The notes below the pieces were generated by a model. It worked only from the letters and a program-made list of their open reading frames with translations. It was not told the DNA's origin and searched no databases. From contig RECI01000165.1 of assembly GCA_007694095.1 (NCBI GenBank), forward strand, positions 1-50,230: a stretch of 50,230 nucleotides of DNA. Direction: 5' to 3'. Positions 27,705 through 37,062 of the stretch are shown here, piece by piece; the first letter of the stretch is position 1; every line of letters begins with the position of its first letter. The position numbers were made by a program, and so were the translations under genes. The DNA is from Balneolaceae bacterium (lineage in GTDB: Bacteria > Bacteroidota > Rhodothermia > Balneolales > Balneolaceae).

Positions 27705-29273
27705 TTATAGAATTATTTCACCGGAATGATTTCGGTCATTTAATTCATCAACATCATCAACAAAATACATGGATAATGCCGCGATGAGCATTGCAGCGCC
27801 CCCTAGCATCAACGAAAAAATGGCTTCCCCGTCAAACCAGTTCCTTGTAATAAAGCCAAGTAAACTTGCTGCGATTATCTGGGGAATCACAATAAAAAAA
27901 TTAAATATCCCCATATATAACCCCATTTTTTTTGCAGGAAGAGAACCTGCAAGGATGGCGTACGGCATCGCCAGAATACTTGCCCATGCCAGCCCTATTC
28001 CAACCATTGGTAAAATCAATAAATTTGGTGATGGGATGAAATAGATGGATACCAAAGATATACCTCCGGCAGTAAGCGCTATTGAATGCAGAGTTTTTCG
28101 GCCGGTTACTCTTGCCATCGGTGCAAGTGCAAATGCAATTACAGCGGCAAATCCGTTATAAATTGCAAAAAGAATTCCAACCCAATCGGCACCAACATTA
28201 TAAAGCAGTGAAGTTGGGTCACTGGTTCCATATACATGAGATGTTACTGCAGCGGTAGTATAAATCCACATAGCAAAAAGTGCAAACCATGTAAAAAATT
28301 GAACAACCGCTAGTTGGATCATGGTTTTAGGCATTGTCAGAAAATCGTGAACTACAACTACAAGCCCCTGCTCAGTTTTCCCGGATCGCTGAAGAAATCC
28401 GGCAATTAGTGATATAATACCAAGCAAGAATAATCCCCCGGAAATGATATACAGTTCAGCATCATGATTTTGAAAATATATGCCGGCCGAAGCAACAATT
28501 CCGAATAATGAAAAAGTATAGCCGAACGTAATTTTTTTCTGCCCCTCTCCTGCTTCGATGGGAATATCACGCTTTACTTCTGCTGCATCTTCAAGCAGTT
28601 CATTTTCATATTTCTCGAATGACTCAAGTTCATCAGGTGAGTACTCACGTGAGCGTACTACTGTCCATAATACTGCAAGAAAAAAAACTGCCGCACCAGT
28701 ATAGAACGACCATTTTACTGAAGGTGGAATCATTCCTTCCGGTGCAGTATTCGCAATACCAAGAAGATTAGTCATCATCCAGGGAAGAGCTGAGGCAACA
28801 ACGGCTCCGGTTCCGATAAAAAAACTCTGCATTGCAAACCCTTTTGTTCTCTGTTCAGAGGGCAGCATATCACCGACATAAGCCCTGAATGGTTCCATCG
28901 AAATATTAATCGACGCATCAAGAATCCAAAGCATGCCTGCTGCTACCCACAATACTGGTGAATTTGGCATGATAATAAGTGCAGCAGATGCAAAAATTGC
29001 TCCCCATAAAAAGTAAGGTCGGCGGCGGCCAAGTCGGGTCCATGTACGGTCACTGAAATATCCCACAATTGGCTGAATAACAAGCCCTGTAACAGGGGCT
29101 GCCAGCCATAATACAGGTATTGTATCAATACTGGCACCAAGGGTTTCAAAAATCCTGCTTACGTTTGCATTCTGTAAGGCAAATCCAAACTGGATGCCAA
29201 GAAAACCAAAACTCATATTCCAGATTTGCCAAAAACTTAGTCGGGGGCGTGGTTGAGGTTTTATGCTCATCAA
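27705..29273 (-). CDS. SLC45-family MFS sugar transporter
   Basis: This 522-residue permease has about 12 membrane segments. Its N-terminal half has the family pattern FGFLGIQFGFALQNANVSRIF, the loop motif GYFSDRTWTRLGRRRPYFLWG between helices 2 and 3, and DASINISMEPFRAYVGDMLP. SLC45-like transporters in this bacterial group take up maltose, sucrose or related oligosaccharides. The gene starts 20 bases after the GH13 amylase gene, so the pair probably forms an alpha-glucan or maltodextrin uptake unit. The exact sugar cannot be read from sequence. Confidence 0.88.
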   Translation of the reverse strand: MMSIKPQPRPRLSFWQIWNMSFGFLGIQFGFALQNANVSRIFETLGASIDTIPVLWLAAPVTGLVIQPIVGYFSDRTWTRLGRRRPYFLWGAIFASAALIIMPNSPVLWVAAGMLWILDASINISMEPFRAYVGDMLPSEQRTKGFAMQSFFIGTGAVVASALPWMMTNLLGIANTAPEGMIPPSVKWSFYTGAAVFFLAVLWTVVRSREYSPDELESFEKYENELLEDAAEVKRDIPIEAGEGQKKITFGYTFSLFGIVASAGIYFQNHDAELYIISGGLFLLGIISLIAGFLQRSGKTEQGLVVVVHDFLTMPKTMIQLAVVQFFTWFALFAMWIYTTAAVTSHVYGTSDPTSLLYNVGADWVGILFAIYNGFAAVIAFALAPMARVTGRKTLHSIALTAGGISLVSIYFIPSPNLLILPMVGIGLAWASILAMPYAILAGSLPAKKMGLYMGIFNFFIVIPQIIAASLLGFITRNWFDGEAIFSLMLGGAAMLIAALSMYFVDDVDELNDRNHSGEIIL

Positions 29274-29293
29274 AAATTCGATTGTGGATTAGG

Positions 29294-30697
29294 TTAGTGG
29301 CTCATATAAATACGTTCAAGCAGGTAAAAACTGTAGGGATCAATATAATTCAGTTCTTTTATTTCAAACTCTTCCCCCGAAAATACATCATTCCAAATGG
29401 CCTTATGGCCGTCTTTGAATGTAAATGTTTGTTGATTGCCAGAGAAATTCAATATTGCCATTACCTGTTCATGATGGCCAATTCGTTTATAGGCAAAGAT
29501 ATTTTCATCATTATCGGTTGACATTTTCCTAAAATGACCGCCAATCTCACCATTGAAAAGGGCTTGGTTTCTCGTATTAAGATCGAGCAGGGTAGTATAA
29601 AAATCCTGATACCTGTAATCACCCCACTCTATCTCGTCTTTTTCAAAAAATTGAAGCTGTTTATTAAGTCCCGATTCCTGTCCATTGTAAATGAGGGGCA
29701 TTCCCCATACTGTTGCAGACAAAACAGCGAAGTTTTTAAAATTTGCACCATATAAATCGGGATCGCTTCCCTGCCATGAATTTTCATCATGGTTGGTGGT
29801 GAAGAGCATTCTGTAGTATTTTTTTTCAAATCGTTCAAAATTCCGGTTAAGCGCCTTATCCAGGTCAGTGGTGGTTGCACGTCCGGCACCCATATCTCGG
29901 ATGGTCTGAGCAAAGTCCCATGCATATGTCATATCAAAAGCGCGGTGCAGTTCCGGTTCTTCAGCTTCGGCAAGCATAAAAACAGGCTTGATTTCCTCGA
30001 GTTTATTTCTGGCTTTGATCCAAAATTCAACGGGCACCATATAGGCTACATCAGCACGAAAACCATCAATATCATATTCAACTACCCAGTATTCCATGGC
30101 GTCGATCATTGCATCCCACATGTCACGGTTATTTACATCGAGCTGTATCACATCAGACCAGTCCTCAACAGGCGGATAGAAATTGCCATACTCATCTGTC
30201 ATATAAAATTCCGGATTGGTTTCTGTCCAGACAGCATCCCACGCGGTATGATTGGCAACCCAATCAATAATAACCCTCATCCCATGTTCTTTTGCCTTGG
30301 TAACCACAAACCTGAAATCATCTTTATCTCCAAATTCCGGATTAATAGCTGTATAATCTTTAATGCTATAGTAACTGCCAAGAGTCCCTTTTCTCTCTTT
30401 TTCCCCAATTGGATGGATAGGCATAAACCACAGAATTCTGACACCCATTTCCTGCAATCTCGGTAGTTCTTCAGCAAAAGCCCTGAAAGTCCCTTCGGGT
30501 GTAAATTGCCGGATATTAACTTCGTATATATTGGCATTCACAGCCCATTCAGGTGGTAAAAAATCAACGTGGACTTCTGAATATTCGGGAGTACTGCCCG
30601 CGCATGAAGTTACAATTTGTGAAAGCAGAATGTGCGCAAATACTAATATCAGTAAATAGTTTACTTTATTGTATTTATATAAATTTATTCTTTCCAT
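29294..30697 (-). CDS. GH13 alpha-amylase family lipoprotein
   Basis: This 467-residue glycoside hydrolase has a hydrophobic signal and lipobox (IVTSC, Cys32), so it is probably anchored on a cell membrane. The GH13 motifs are complete: the VANH region (about 147-150), nucleophile Asp216 in DGFRADVAYM, acid/base Glu244 in MLAEAEEPEL, and stabilising Asp304 in TTNHDENSW. It cleaves alpha-glucosidic bonds, presumably starch or maltodextrin fragments. It is transcribed just ahead of the SLC45 transporter gene with a 20-base gap, so the product could feed the importer. Confidence 0.9.
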   Translation of the reverse strand: MERINLYKYNKVNYLLILVFAHILLSQIVTSCAGSTPEYSEVHVDFLPPEWAVNANIYEVNIRQFTPEGTFRAFAEELPRLQEMGVRILWFMPIHPIGEKERKGTLGSYYSIKDYTAINPEFGDKDDFRFVVTKAKEHGMRVIIDWVANHTAWDAVWTETNPEFYMTDEYGNFYPPVEDWSDVIQLDVNNRDMWDAMIDAMEYWVVEYDIDGFRADVAYMVPVEFWIKARNKLEEIKPVFMLAEAEEPELHRAFDMTYAWDFAQTIRDMGAGRATTTDLDKALNRNFERFEKKYYRMLFTTNHDENSWQGSDPDLYGANFKNFAVLSATVWGMPLIYNGQESGLNKQLQFFEKDEIEWGDYRYQDFYTTLLDLNTRNQALFNGEIGGHFRKMSTDNDENIFAYKRIGHHEQVMAILNFSGNQQTFTFKDGHKAIWNDVFSGEEFEIKELNYIDPYSFYLLERIYMSH

Positions 30698-30955
30698 AAA
30701 ACAGATATTTATTCCAATTATCCTGTTCAGTTTGTTTTAAAAACAATAGAAAACAGATAGGAAATTTTGAATAACCGCGCATCAGCTTTATTCTATCGAT
30801 CGGTTATCCATCAATAGTAAGAAAATTGACGCCCCTTAATTTTTGTAAGATACTGAGATGCCTGTAGAATTATATTATGCTTTGATTAGTTTCTGTATAG
30901 GTAACGAATTATTTAATAACAGCAAATATCTATCAATATGAATCAAGACAAACCA

Positions 30956-31522
30956 TTACCCTGTTGCCCAGGTTCTGCCAATTTCTTCAAATGGCACACA
31001 TCCGTCATAAAAACCCGGCACATGTTCATATCGGAGTACCTGTGTTGCACCTGTTTCAGAAGTAAAAAAACCAACCATGGTTAATTCTTTAAAAACCAGG
31101 AAAAATTGTGGCCCTTCAATTGCCTCATTTTTTATTGCCAGCCTGTTTTGATCCAATGCATAATTGTACTGCTCTTCCTTGCTAAGATCAGAAAAGTTTT
31201 TTCCAGTTGAAGTTCTGCACTCATGATTGAATAAATCAAGGCCGGATAAAAACATCTCTCTCTGTTCCTGATTATAAACCTCATTTACCATCTTTTCTAT
31301 AAAGCCGGGAACACCAACGTCCACTGCTCCCGGTGTATCACTTGAAGGTATTAGGATGTCTGCAAGAGCTGTGGTCAATGATGCCTGGTTCCTGTTGAAT
31401 AACACCGGAATCCATCGTTCATCTGTTGGCGTACAACCTTTAAGAACTCCCAGTATGTTTGGAGCAAAAATTATTCCTCCCATTAATGCTGCTGTCCGTT
31501 TTAAAGCTTCTCCGCGTTCCAT
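30956..31522 (-). CDS. Gluconate 2-dehydrogenase subunit 3 family protein, orphan
   Basis: The 188-residue protein begins MERGEALKRTAALMGG and ends CVPFEEIGRTWATG, typical of the subunit-3 family whose members accompany GMC-type flavin dehydrogenases. Subunit 3 usually carries an exported leader of twin-arginine type; here the pair is degenerate (ERGEALKR), which weakens Tat export. Mature features include ALADILIPSSDTPGAVDVGVPGFIEKMV and LTMVGFFTSETG. No GMC oxidoreductase gene lies beside it, so the catalytic partner must be elsewhere or lost. Confidence 0.8.
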   Translation of the reverse strand: MERGEALKRTAALMGGIIFAPNILGVLKGCTPTDERWIPVLFNRNQASLTTALADILIPSSDTPGAVDVGVPGFIEKMVNEVYNQEQREMFLSGLDLFNHECRTSTGKNFSDLSKEEQYNYALDQNRLAIKNEAIEGPQFFLVFKELTMVGFFTSETGATQVLRYEHVPGFYDGCVPFEEIGRTWATG

Positions 31523-32007
31523 TTCTAAAGGTTTTATGATAGATTTTCAATTTCACAATTCAATGGCGGCAACATTTGCAGCCAGGTTGGAAAGCGCCTT
31601 TCAAGTTAATGACGGATTTTGTCATGCGCCATTGTTATTCTTTTCAGTTTGTATATAAAACTCATTTACCTTGAATTCCAATCAAAAAAATTACTGATCC
31701 CGTAGATCATTTTTAACTTTCTGATTATAAATATCATAAATCAGTACAAGAAAATTTTTGTTAAGATAAATAAAATATAAAATGACATTTGTCAATAAAC
31801 TGAACGGAAAACAGGATGCTTTCTTATTTCTTTCAGCCTGCAAGATTCTGCACCTCAGTCAAAATTTCTATACTCTTTTTTAATTCAAAAATTGCAGATC
31901 AATTGGCTGAATAAATTAACAAAAATCATGTTTTGTTTTTCTGAAAGCTGATTATTGAGCATATTTGATGTTAAGAATACTACCAGCTATTAATTAATCT
32001 GTGAGAT
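31523..32007. other. AT-rich intergenic region
   Basis: These 485 bases separate the leftward subunit-3 gene from the rightward sugar kinase gene, so both promoters should lie here. It is AT-rich, with one short inverted repeat (CTGATT 31721-31726 and AATCAG 31739-31744). No gene or RNA is recognisable. Confidence 0.5.
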
Positions 32008-32880
32008 ATGTTTACGACATTAAGTTTTGGTGAAGTTCTATGGGATGTCTTTCCCGGTTATAAAAAGCCCGGTGGTTCACCTGCGAACCTGGCATACCAT
32101 CTGCACTGCCTTGGAAACCGTTCCCTGTTGCTGAGCCGTGTAGGTGACGATCAGCCAGGCCGCGAATTGCTGTCATTTTTAGAGACAAGAGGACTGGATC
32201 TCTCTTTCATTCAAACAGACAAAAACCTTCCAACCGGGGAAGTTACTGTGACTTTTACGGGTAACGAACCGTCCTATATTATTCATCAGCCTTCTGCCTG
32301 GGACGCAATTGAAATCACGGAACTGCTCAATAAAGAACTGAATAATCTCGATGCAGTTTGCTTTGCTTCTCTTTCACAGCGTGATGAACATTCGGCATCT
32401 GCCTTGAGTAAAATAATTGAAGGTGTTCCGGAAAAATGCCTGAAGGTATTTGATTTGAATCTTCGTCCGCCATTTATCCCAAAACAAACCATCATCAAAC
32501 ATATTCATGATACAGACATCGTAAAATTAAATGAGGAAGAATATGCCACCGTCTCGGATTGGTTTGATACTGAAAATCTTGCTGAAAAATTGCTTGGTAT
32601 AGATCCATCGAAAACCGTTTTGGTTACAAAAGGATCCGAGGGAAGCATTATGCACACTTCAATGGGTACATTTATTGAAAAGGCTCATCCCGTTTCGGGT
32701 GATGGCGATTTTGTAGGTGTAGGGGACGCGTTTCTTGCATGTTTTACCCATCTCAGGCTTTTACACACGCCGGACAACGAAATTTTGAAACTGGCCAATA
32801 AATATGCTGCATTTGTCGCGTCGAGTAAGGGTGGCATGCCCGACATCCCTGCCGGGATTATTACATCAATCACTACATAA
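32008..32880 (+). CDS. PfkB-family carbohydrate kinase, probably fructokinase
   Basis: This 290-residue kinase begins SFGEVLWDVFP, with the sugar-binding GGSPANLAYHL (about 23-33) and the C-terminal motif VGVGDAFLACF, in which Asp240 is the catalytic base. The opening and motif pair resemble bacterial fructokinases acting on fructose. The closest gene to the right converges with it and encodes the halogenase-like flavoprotein. No sugar transporter is next door; the nearest is the SLC45 permease at 27.7 kb. Confidence 0.88.
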   Translation: MFTTLSFGEVLWDVFPGYKKPGGSPANLAYHLHCLGNRSLLLSRVGDDQPGRELLSFLETRGLDLSFIQTDKNLPTGEVTVTFTGNEPSYIIHQPSAWDAIEITELLNKELNNLDAVCFASLSQRDEHSASALSKIIEGVPEKCLKVFDLNLRPPFIPKQTIIKHIHDTDIVKLNEEEYATVSDWFDTENLAEKLLGIDPSKTVLVTKGSEGSIMHTSMGTFIEKAHPVSGDGDFVGVGDAFLACFTHLRLLHTPDNEILKLANKYAAFVASSKGGMPDIPAGIITSITT

Positions 32881-32905
32881 GTTATTATTTATCTATTATT
32901 TTTTT

Positions 32906-34408
32906 CTACAGTATTTCGACTGCTGTATGCCTGTACATATTTTTGGCTTTCTGATCCATCAATCCCACACTATTATGAGGTTCAATTCTTTTTTTAATTT
33001 TTTGTATCAGAGACTTTGCTTTTACCTCATCCCGATTGTTGTCTAAAATTTTTATTTCACAATAAATATCTTCTACGAGGCTATGAATTTCTTTATCCGC
33101 CGCACATAAAAATGTATCCGGGATTTTACCTTTTAAACGGCTTTGTTCATATCGAACTGATGCAATGAAGTACAACATAACTGCTGCTGTAAACAGAGGG
33201 AAATACCACCTGCTTTTATAGCATGATGCTACAAGTTTATCAATAAAAAGTAACTCTTTTTTGAATTCGTCCTGTATCTTGGCAAGAGCATCAGGTAGTT
33301 GCGAATCGGTTGTGGTTTTATCAAATATCCTGGTGGTTTTCTCTATTCCGGATAATGTAAATGCAATCCCGGTACTATGCAGGGGATCAACAAACCCGGA
33401 TGTATGGTGCAGCGTAAGCCAGCCATCACCGTACGTATGATCGAGCATTCGTTGAAGTCTTCCTGTTTTTATCAATTTGCCCGGTACCCGGGCCAGTGAT
33501 GAATCTTGAAAAAGTTTATATACAGATGGATACTTCCCAATAACCTCTTCCCATATCTGCGCTGAAGATTTTTGTCGAAATTCCACACTATCTAAATCGA
33601 TTACAATCCCGGCACTCAATAATTCATTATTAAAACGAAGAAGCCAAACCCAGCCTTCGTCAATAATCTGATGCAGAGCAGAATGATCAGGGTTGTATGG
33701 ATAGTCGTCTGTAGAGAACTGTCTCTCCGTTAAATAATCCAACCATCTCCGAGTTTGGACAAAGTGGGAAAAGACTGCTTCGGAGTTGGTTTCAAACCGG
33801 CTGGAATCAGTTGATGTTCCAAAAAAGGTTTCAGAAAAAAAAGATGAACCTGTAGCGTCAATTATCCAGTTACAAGATATTGTCTCTTCTTGTCCCCCGA
33901 TATTGATCCGGGCTAACCATAGGTGGTCTGTCCTCTGCAATTTTTTAACGGTTGCATTTTCTTCGATCCTTACACCAAGCTTTCGCGCCTCTTTAACTAA
34001 AAAATGATCTACATCGCTTCGCAGCCAGTTGGTATCCGAATTTTCATCGTTTTCACTGGCTGCAATAAGCAGTTCGTTGTTGTGGTTGCTGTCACTCATA
34101 AATTGTTCACCTGCCTTGTGCGGATAATAGCTGAACCCTCTTTTAAGTCCACATACCACCTCAGGATAATGTTTTTGCCAGGTTCCGTATCGCGATAATT
34201 TTTTCAGAAAAGGCAAATCATATTGTTCAGAAAAATCACGTAATATCATGTCTGCGATCGGTGTTGAAGATTCTCCCACAGAAAACCTTGGATGAATTTC
34301 CCGTTCAACCACACAAACTCCGAATCCCTTTTTCTTTAAAACCATAGCTGTTATCGAACCTGCAAAACCCGAGCCCACAATTAAGAAATCATATATTTTA
34401 CCGGCCAT
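32906..34408 (-). CDS. FAD-dependent halogenase-like oxidoreductase
   Basis: This 500-residue flavoprotein starts with a Rossmann motif (FLIVGSGFAGSIT, Gly12, Gly14, Gly17), followed by RFSVGESSTPIADMIL, as in flavin-dependent halogenases and related monooxygenases. The family-typical FVDPLHSTGIAFTLSGIEK is present near 345. The halogenase WxWxIP motif is altered to WVWLLRF (about 252), so halogenation is doubtful; a flavin oxidase, desaturase or hydroxylase is possible. A hydrophobic stretch sits near 405-420. It lies 20 bases after the radical SAM gene, forming a two-gene unit. Confidence 0.8.
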   Translation of the reverse strand: MAGKIYDFLIVGSGFAGSITAMVLKKKGFGVCVVEREIHPRFSVGESSTPIADMILRDFSEQYDLPFLKKLSRYGTWQKHYPEVVCGLKRGFSYYPHKAGEQFMSDSNHNNELLIAASENDENSDTNWLRSDVDHFLVKEARKLGVRIEENATVKKLQRTDHLWLARINIGGQEETISCNWIIDATGSSFFSETFFGTSTDSSRFETNSEAVFSHFVQTRRWLDYLTERQFSTDDYPYNPDHSALHQIIDEGWVWLLRFNNELLSAGIVIDLDSVEFRQKSSAQIWEEVIGKYPSVYKLFQDSSLARVPGKLIKTGRLQRMLDHTYGDGWLTLHHTSGFVDPLHSTGIAFTLSGIEKTTRIFDKTTTDSQLPDALAKIQDEFKKELLFIDKLVASCYKSRWYFPLFTAAVMLYFIASVRYEQSRLKGKIPDTFLCAADKEIHSLVEDIYCEIKILDNNRDEVKAKSLIQKIKKRIEPHNSVGLMDQKAKNMYRHTAVEIL

Positions 34409-34428
34409 AATTGATCAAATTTTAAAAG

Positions 34429-35472
34429 TTAGCATGTACAGACAATCCGTGGCAAAATTCTCTGTTCAACGTTCATTTTTATTAACCTGTTTTTTCGTTC
34501 ATCAAAACAGTTTACACATGTTGAAAATTTTTCAAGGTCCCAGGTGTCGCAAAAAACCCTCCCTTTATTTAATTGTAATATCCTATCAAATGTTGATTCA
34601 ATCGCTTTAAACCGTGGCGGGATAAATTGCCCTGATTCTCTTAATTTTTCCATAATTCCATTCCCTTCTCTTACAGGGATGATTGTACAGGCTGTAACAC
34701 CGCAATCAAATGCATATTCTGCTGATTTAATACACCATTCAATATTCTCATTTTCATCCAATAAAAAAGGCGGATTTAATAATATGAATGCGCGTACATC
34801 AATCCCTTTTTTTATCAGGAATTCACTGGCATTAAGAAAATCTTCTTTGGTAACCTGTTTGTTCAGGGCGGGCAGTACCTCCGGGTGAATAGTTTCCAAT
34901 CCCATGGCAATCTCAAACGTACTGTTCAAGGATAAACGGAACTCATCAATAAACGGGCCGGTCAATTTTGGATGGTTTTCAACGATTACATGATTATATC
35001 CACGGAGCAAATATGCAATTGAGTTATAATCTGATTTGGGGATCGCTTTACCATCAAAAAAATTTCCGCTGTTGTATAGTTTTACAACAGGTGCATATGG
35101 TAACTGTTGGTGCGCAAACTCTATCTGTGCCGGTATGGCTCCCCGCGGTGTAGGTTTGTCCAGTGTGTGCCGCCACAGGTCGCACATGGTACATTTAAAC
35201 GGGCATTCTCTGTTGGTTAAAAAAATAGTATTTACCTTTTTTAGTATTCCATCTTTTTGAACCTCTTCTTCGTGAAGCCACGCATAGGGACGCATAACGT
35301 CAATTTTTTCTTTAGCCGGCCGGTAGGATTCAATAATTGTGTTACTGATATTTTTGATCAAAAAGAATATCCTTATTGTTGAAATAGCACTGTCTGAACT
35401 TGTTTCCGGAAAGATAACATTTTCAGCAATCTCATGTTCCCCCCTGTTAAATCTTCTGCACTTTACATACAT
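34429..35472 (-). CDS. Radical SAM protein with extra C-terminal cysteines
   Basis: This 347-residue protein has the radical SAM cluster motif CxxxCxxC (Cys90, Cys94, Cys97; RECPFKCTMCDLW), preceded by about 80 residues of unknown fold. Further motifs are VVKLYNSGNFFD, the AMGLETIHPEVL barrel strand and FVCDTWDLE-like text near 307. Four cysteines near the end (319, 322, 345, 347) could ligate an auxiliary Fe-S cluster. I recall the general family but not a proven function. It forms a unit with the halogenase-like flavoprotein and diverges from the Wzi-like gene, with 49 bases between starts. Confidence 0.82.
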   Translation of the reverse strand: MYVKCRRFNRGEHEIAENVIFPETSSDSAISTIRIFFLIKNISNTIIESYRPAKEKIDVMRPYAWLHEEEVQKDGILKKVNTIFLTNRECPFKCTMCDLWRHTLDKPTPRGAIPAQIEFAHQQLPYAPVVKLYNSGNFFDGKAIPKSDYNSIAYLLRGYNHVIVENHPKLTGPFIDEFRLSLNSTFEIAMGLETIHPEVLPALNKQVTKEDFLNASEFLIKKGIDVRAFILLNPPFLLDENENIEWCIKSAEYAFDCGVTACTIIPVREGNGIMEKLRESGQFIPPRFKAIESTFDRILQLNKGRVFCDTWDLEKFSTCVNCFDERKNRLIKMNVEQRILPRIVCTC

Positions 35473-35521
35473 TTGAAAACGATATAAAATCGTAAAACAG
35501 ACCGGTTGCCTGAGTTACCCT

Positions 35522-37015
35522 ATGATGCGGATATTATTATTTGCCCTGTTTCTAATTTTTTGTTTTCAGTCATTAGCTGTTGCTCAAAACGGCCTGATTG
35601 TTGAATCTTCAGGAATTTTCAGCTCAAGTGATCGTACACCCTTTTGGCTGCAGTCTAACAGGCATGGAATGTATGCCCGCAATGGAAGCCAGGCTTTTTC
35701 CAGGATTCAGTACCATTCTGCTGTTGAAGAGATTGGCCCGCTGAATGTCTATTACGGTGCTGATCTCATTGCACGGCCCGGTTCAGAATCTACATTAAGT
35801 TTTAACCGTGGTTATATAGCACTTCAGGCATATGGCATGGAATTTATTGCCGGCAGGTTTTATAATACATCACCGATTCATGCGGCTGACCTGAGCATGG
35901 GGTCCCTTGGAATCAGTAACAACGCCACACCAATCCCACAGATACGAATAGGCCTTATTGATTGGGCATCAATTCCTTTCACAAATAACTTCATACAAAT
36001 TAAAGGCCATTTATCACATGGCTGGCTCGGAAGCAGGCGATATACGGAGGACCTGCTTCTTCATGAAAAAGTTGGACATGTTAAAATAGGAGGTGATTTA
36101 CCTGTTAACGTGTATGCGGGAATTGCACATTATGCAAAATGGGGTGGAAATAACCATCCTGAATTCGGCGACATACCAACCCGTTTTTCTGATTACATGA
36201 ATGTATTTTTGGCAAGGCCGGGTGATGAACGTACTCCCGGGCCTATGCAGACGTATGTTTTGGGTAATCACCTGGGAGCATGGGATTTCGGTTTTTTTCT
36301 TGATATTGGTGAAACCAATGTTACATTTTACAGGCAGCATCCTCTCGAATCCCGCGATAACCTGAAATTAAAAAGCCTTCAGGATGCATTGACAGGGATT
36401 TCCATTTCGTTGCCGAATCAAACCAGATTGCCATTCAACAGAATAGTCTATGAATATTTATATTCAAAATACCAGGATGGCCCCCGCCGCAGCAATGAAG
36501 GCGATGATTTGGTGAGAGACTTGTACCGCGGAAATGAGAATTACTATAATCACGGCATTTACCGCAGTGGCTGGGTTTATCACCACCAGACCATTGGAAA
36601 CCCTTTATTCACACCATCTGATTCTAATCTGGGAATATTGAACAACCGGATTGTAGCACACCATGCCGGATTATCCGGATCTATCGAATCGGTAGAATAT
36701 ACTGCCAAAGTTACATATAGCAGAAACTATGGGAAATACTGCGACAACCGGGTTCCTGATCTGGGCGACCAGGAGCTGTTTGGTTATCAATGCGTAAATG
36801 AACAGGACGGGGTTACATTTCTCGACAAAATTGTTACCATTGGCGGACACTCTGTTACTCAATGGGCATTTTTTGCCGGAATGGCCGTACCAATTTTGTC
36901 GAACAGCAATCACCGCATAACCCTTTTGGTTGAAACGGCATTCGACCAGGGCGCATTAACCGGCGACCAGTTCGGGATACTGGCCGGATTTAGGTGGAGG
37001 CCCGGCAAACCATGA
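35522..37015 (+). CDS. Wzi-family capsule assembly outer-membrane protein
   Basis: This 497-residue protein has a Sec signal peptide (cleavage likely after SLAVA before QNG). The rest has repeated amphipathic beta segments typical of the Wzi/CapAssemb barrel: TPFWLQSNRHGMYA near 38, FNRGYIALQAYGMEFIAGRF and HGWLGSRRY. Wzi proteins attach capsule polysaccharide to the outer surface. No capsule biosynthesis genes are adjacent, so the surface polymer is unknown. It diverges from the radical SAM gene and ends directly before a strong terminator. Confidence 0.85.
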   Translation: MMRILLFALFLIFCFQSLAVAQNGLIVESSGIFSSSDRTPFWLQSNRHGMYARNGSQAFSRIQYHSAVEEIGPLNVYYGADLIARPGSESTLSFNRGYIALQAYGMEFIAGRFYNTSPIHAADLSMGSLGISNNATPIPQIRIGLIDWASIPFTNNFIQIKGHLSHGWLGSRRYTEDLLLHEKVGHVKIGGDLPVNVYAGIAHYAKWGGNNHPEFGDIPTRFSDYMNVFLARPGDERTPGPMQTYVLGNHLGAWDFGFFLDIGETNVTFYRQHPLESRDNLKLKSLQDALTGISISLPNQTRLPFNRIVYEYLYSKYQDGPRRSNEGDDLVRDLYRGNENYYNHGIYRSGWVYHHQTIGNPLFTPSDSNLGILNNRIVAHHAGLSGSIESVEYTAKVTYSRNYGKYCDNRVPDLGDQELFGYQCVNEQDGVTFLDKIVTIGGHSVTQWAFFAGMAVPILSNSNHRITLLVETAFDQGALTGDQFGILAGFRWRPGKP

Positions 37016-37054
37016 TCGGGAGAGTGAAAAAAAAATCACTCATCCCGAATTTTT
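37016..37054 (+). terminator. Terminator after the Wzi-like gene
   Basis: The stem TCGGGAGAGTGA (37016-37027) pairs with TCACTC and TCCCGA (37036-37048, one bulged A), around a loop of eight A residues, and is followed by AATTTTT. It starts directly after the Wzi-like stop codon and faces the end of the convergent asparagine-synthetase-like gene. Confidence 0.85.
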
Positions 37055-37062
37055 AAAGGAGC

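Noticed and set aside
29789-30466. 225-codon open frame antisense to the GH13 gene
   Set aside because: It lies fully inside a strong amylase gene on the other strand and shows no family motifs; the reading frame is a shadow.
31721-31744. Possible FNR/CRP-like site in the gap before the fructokinase gene
   Set aside because: The inverted repeat CTGATT/AATCAG is short and AT-rich, and the spacing does not fit the standard consensus.
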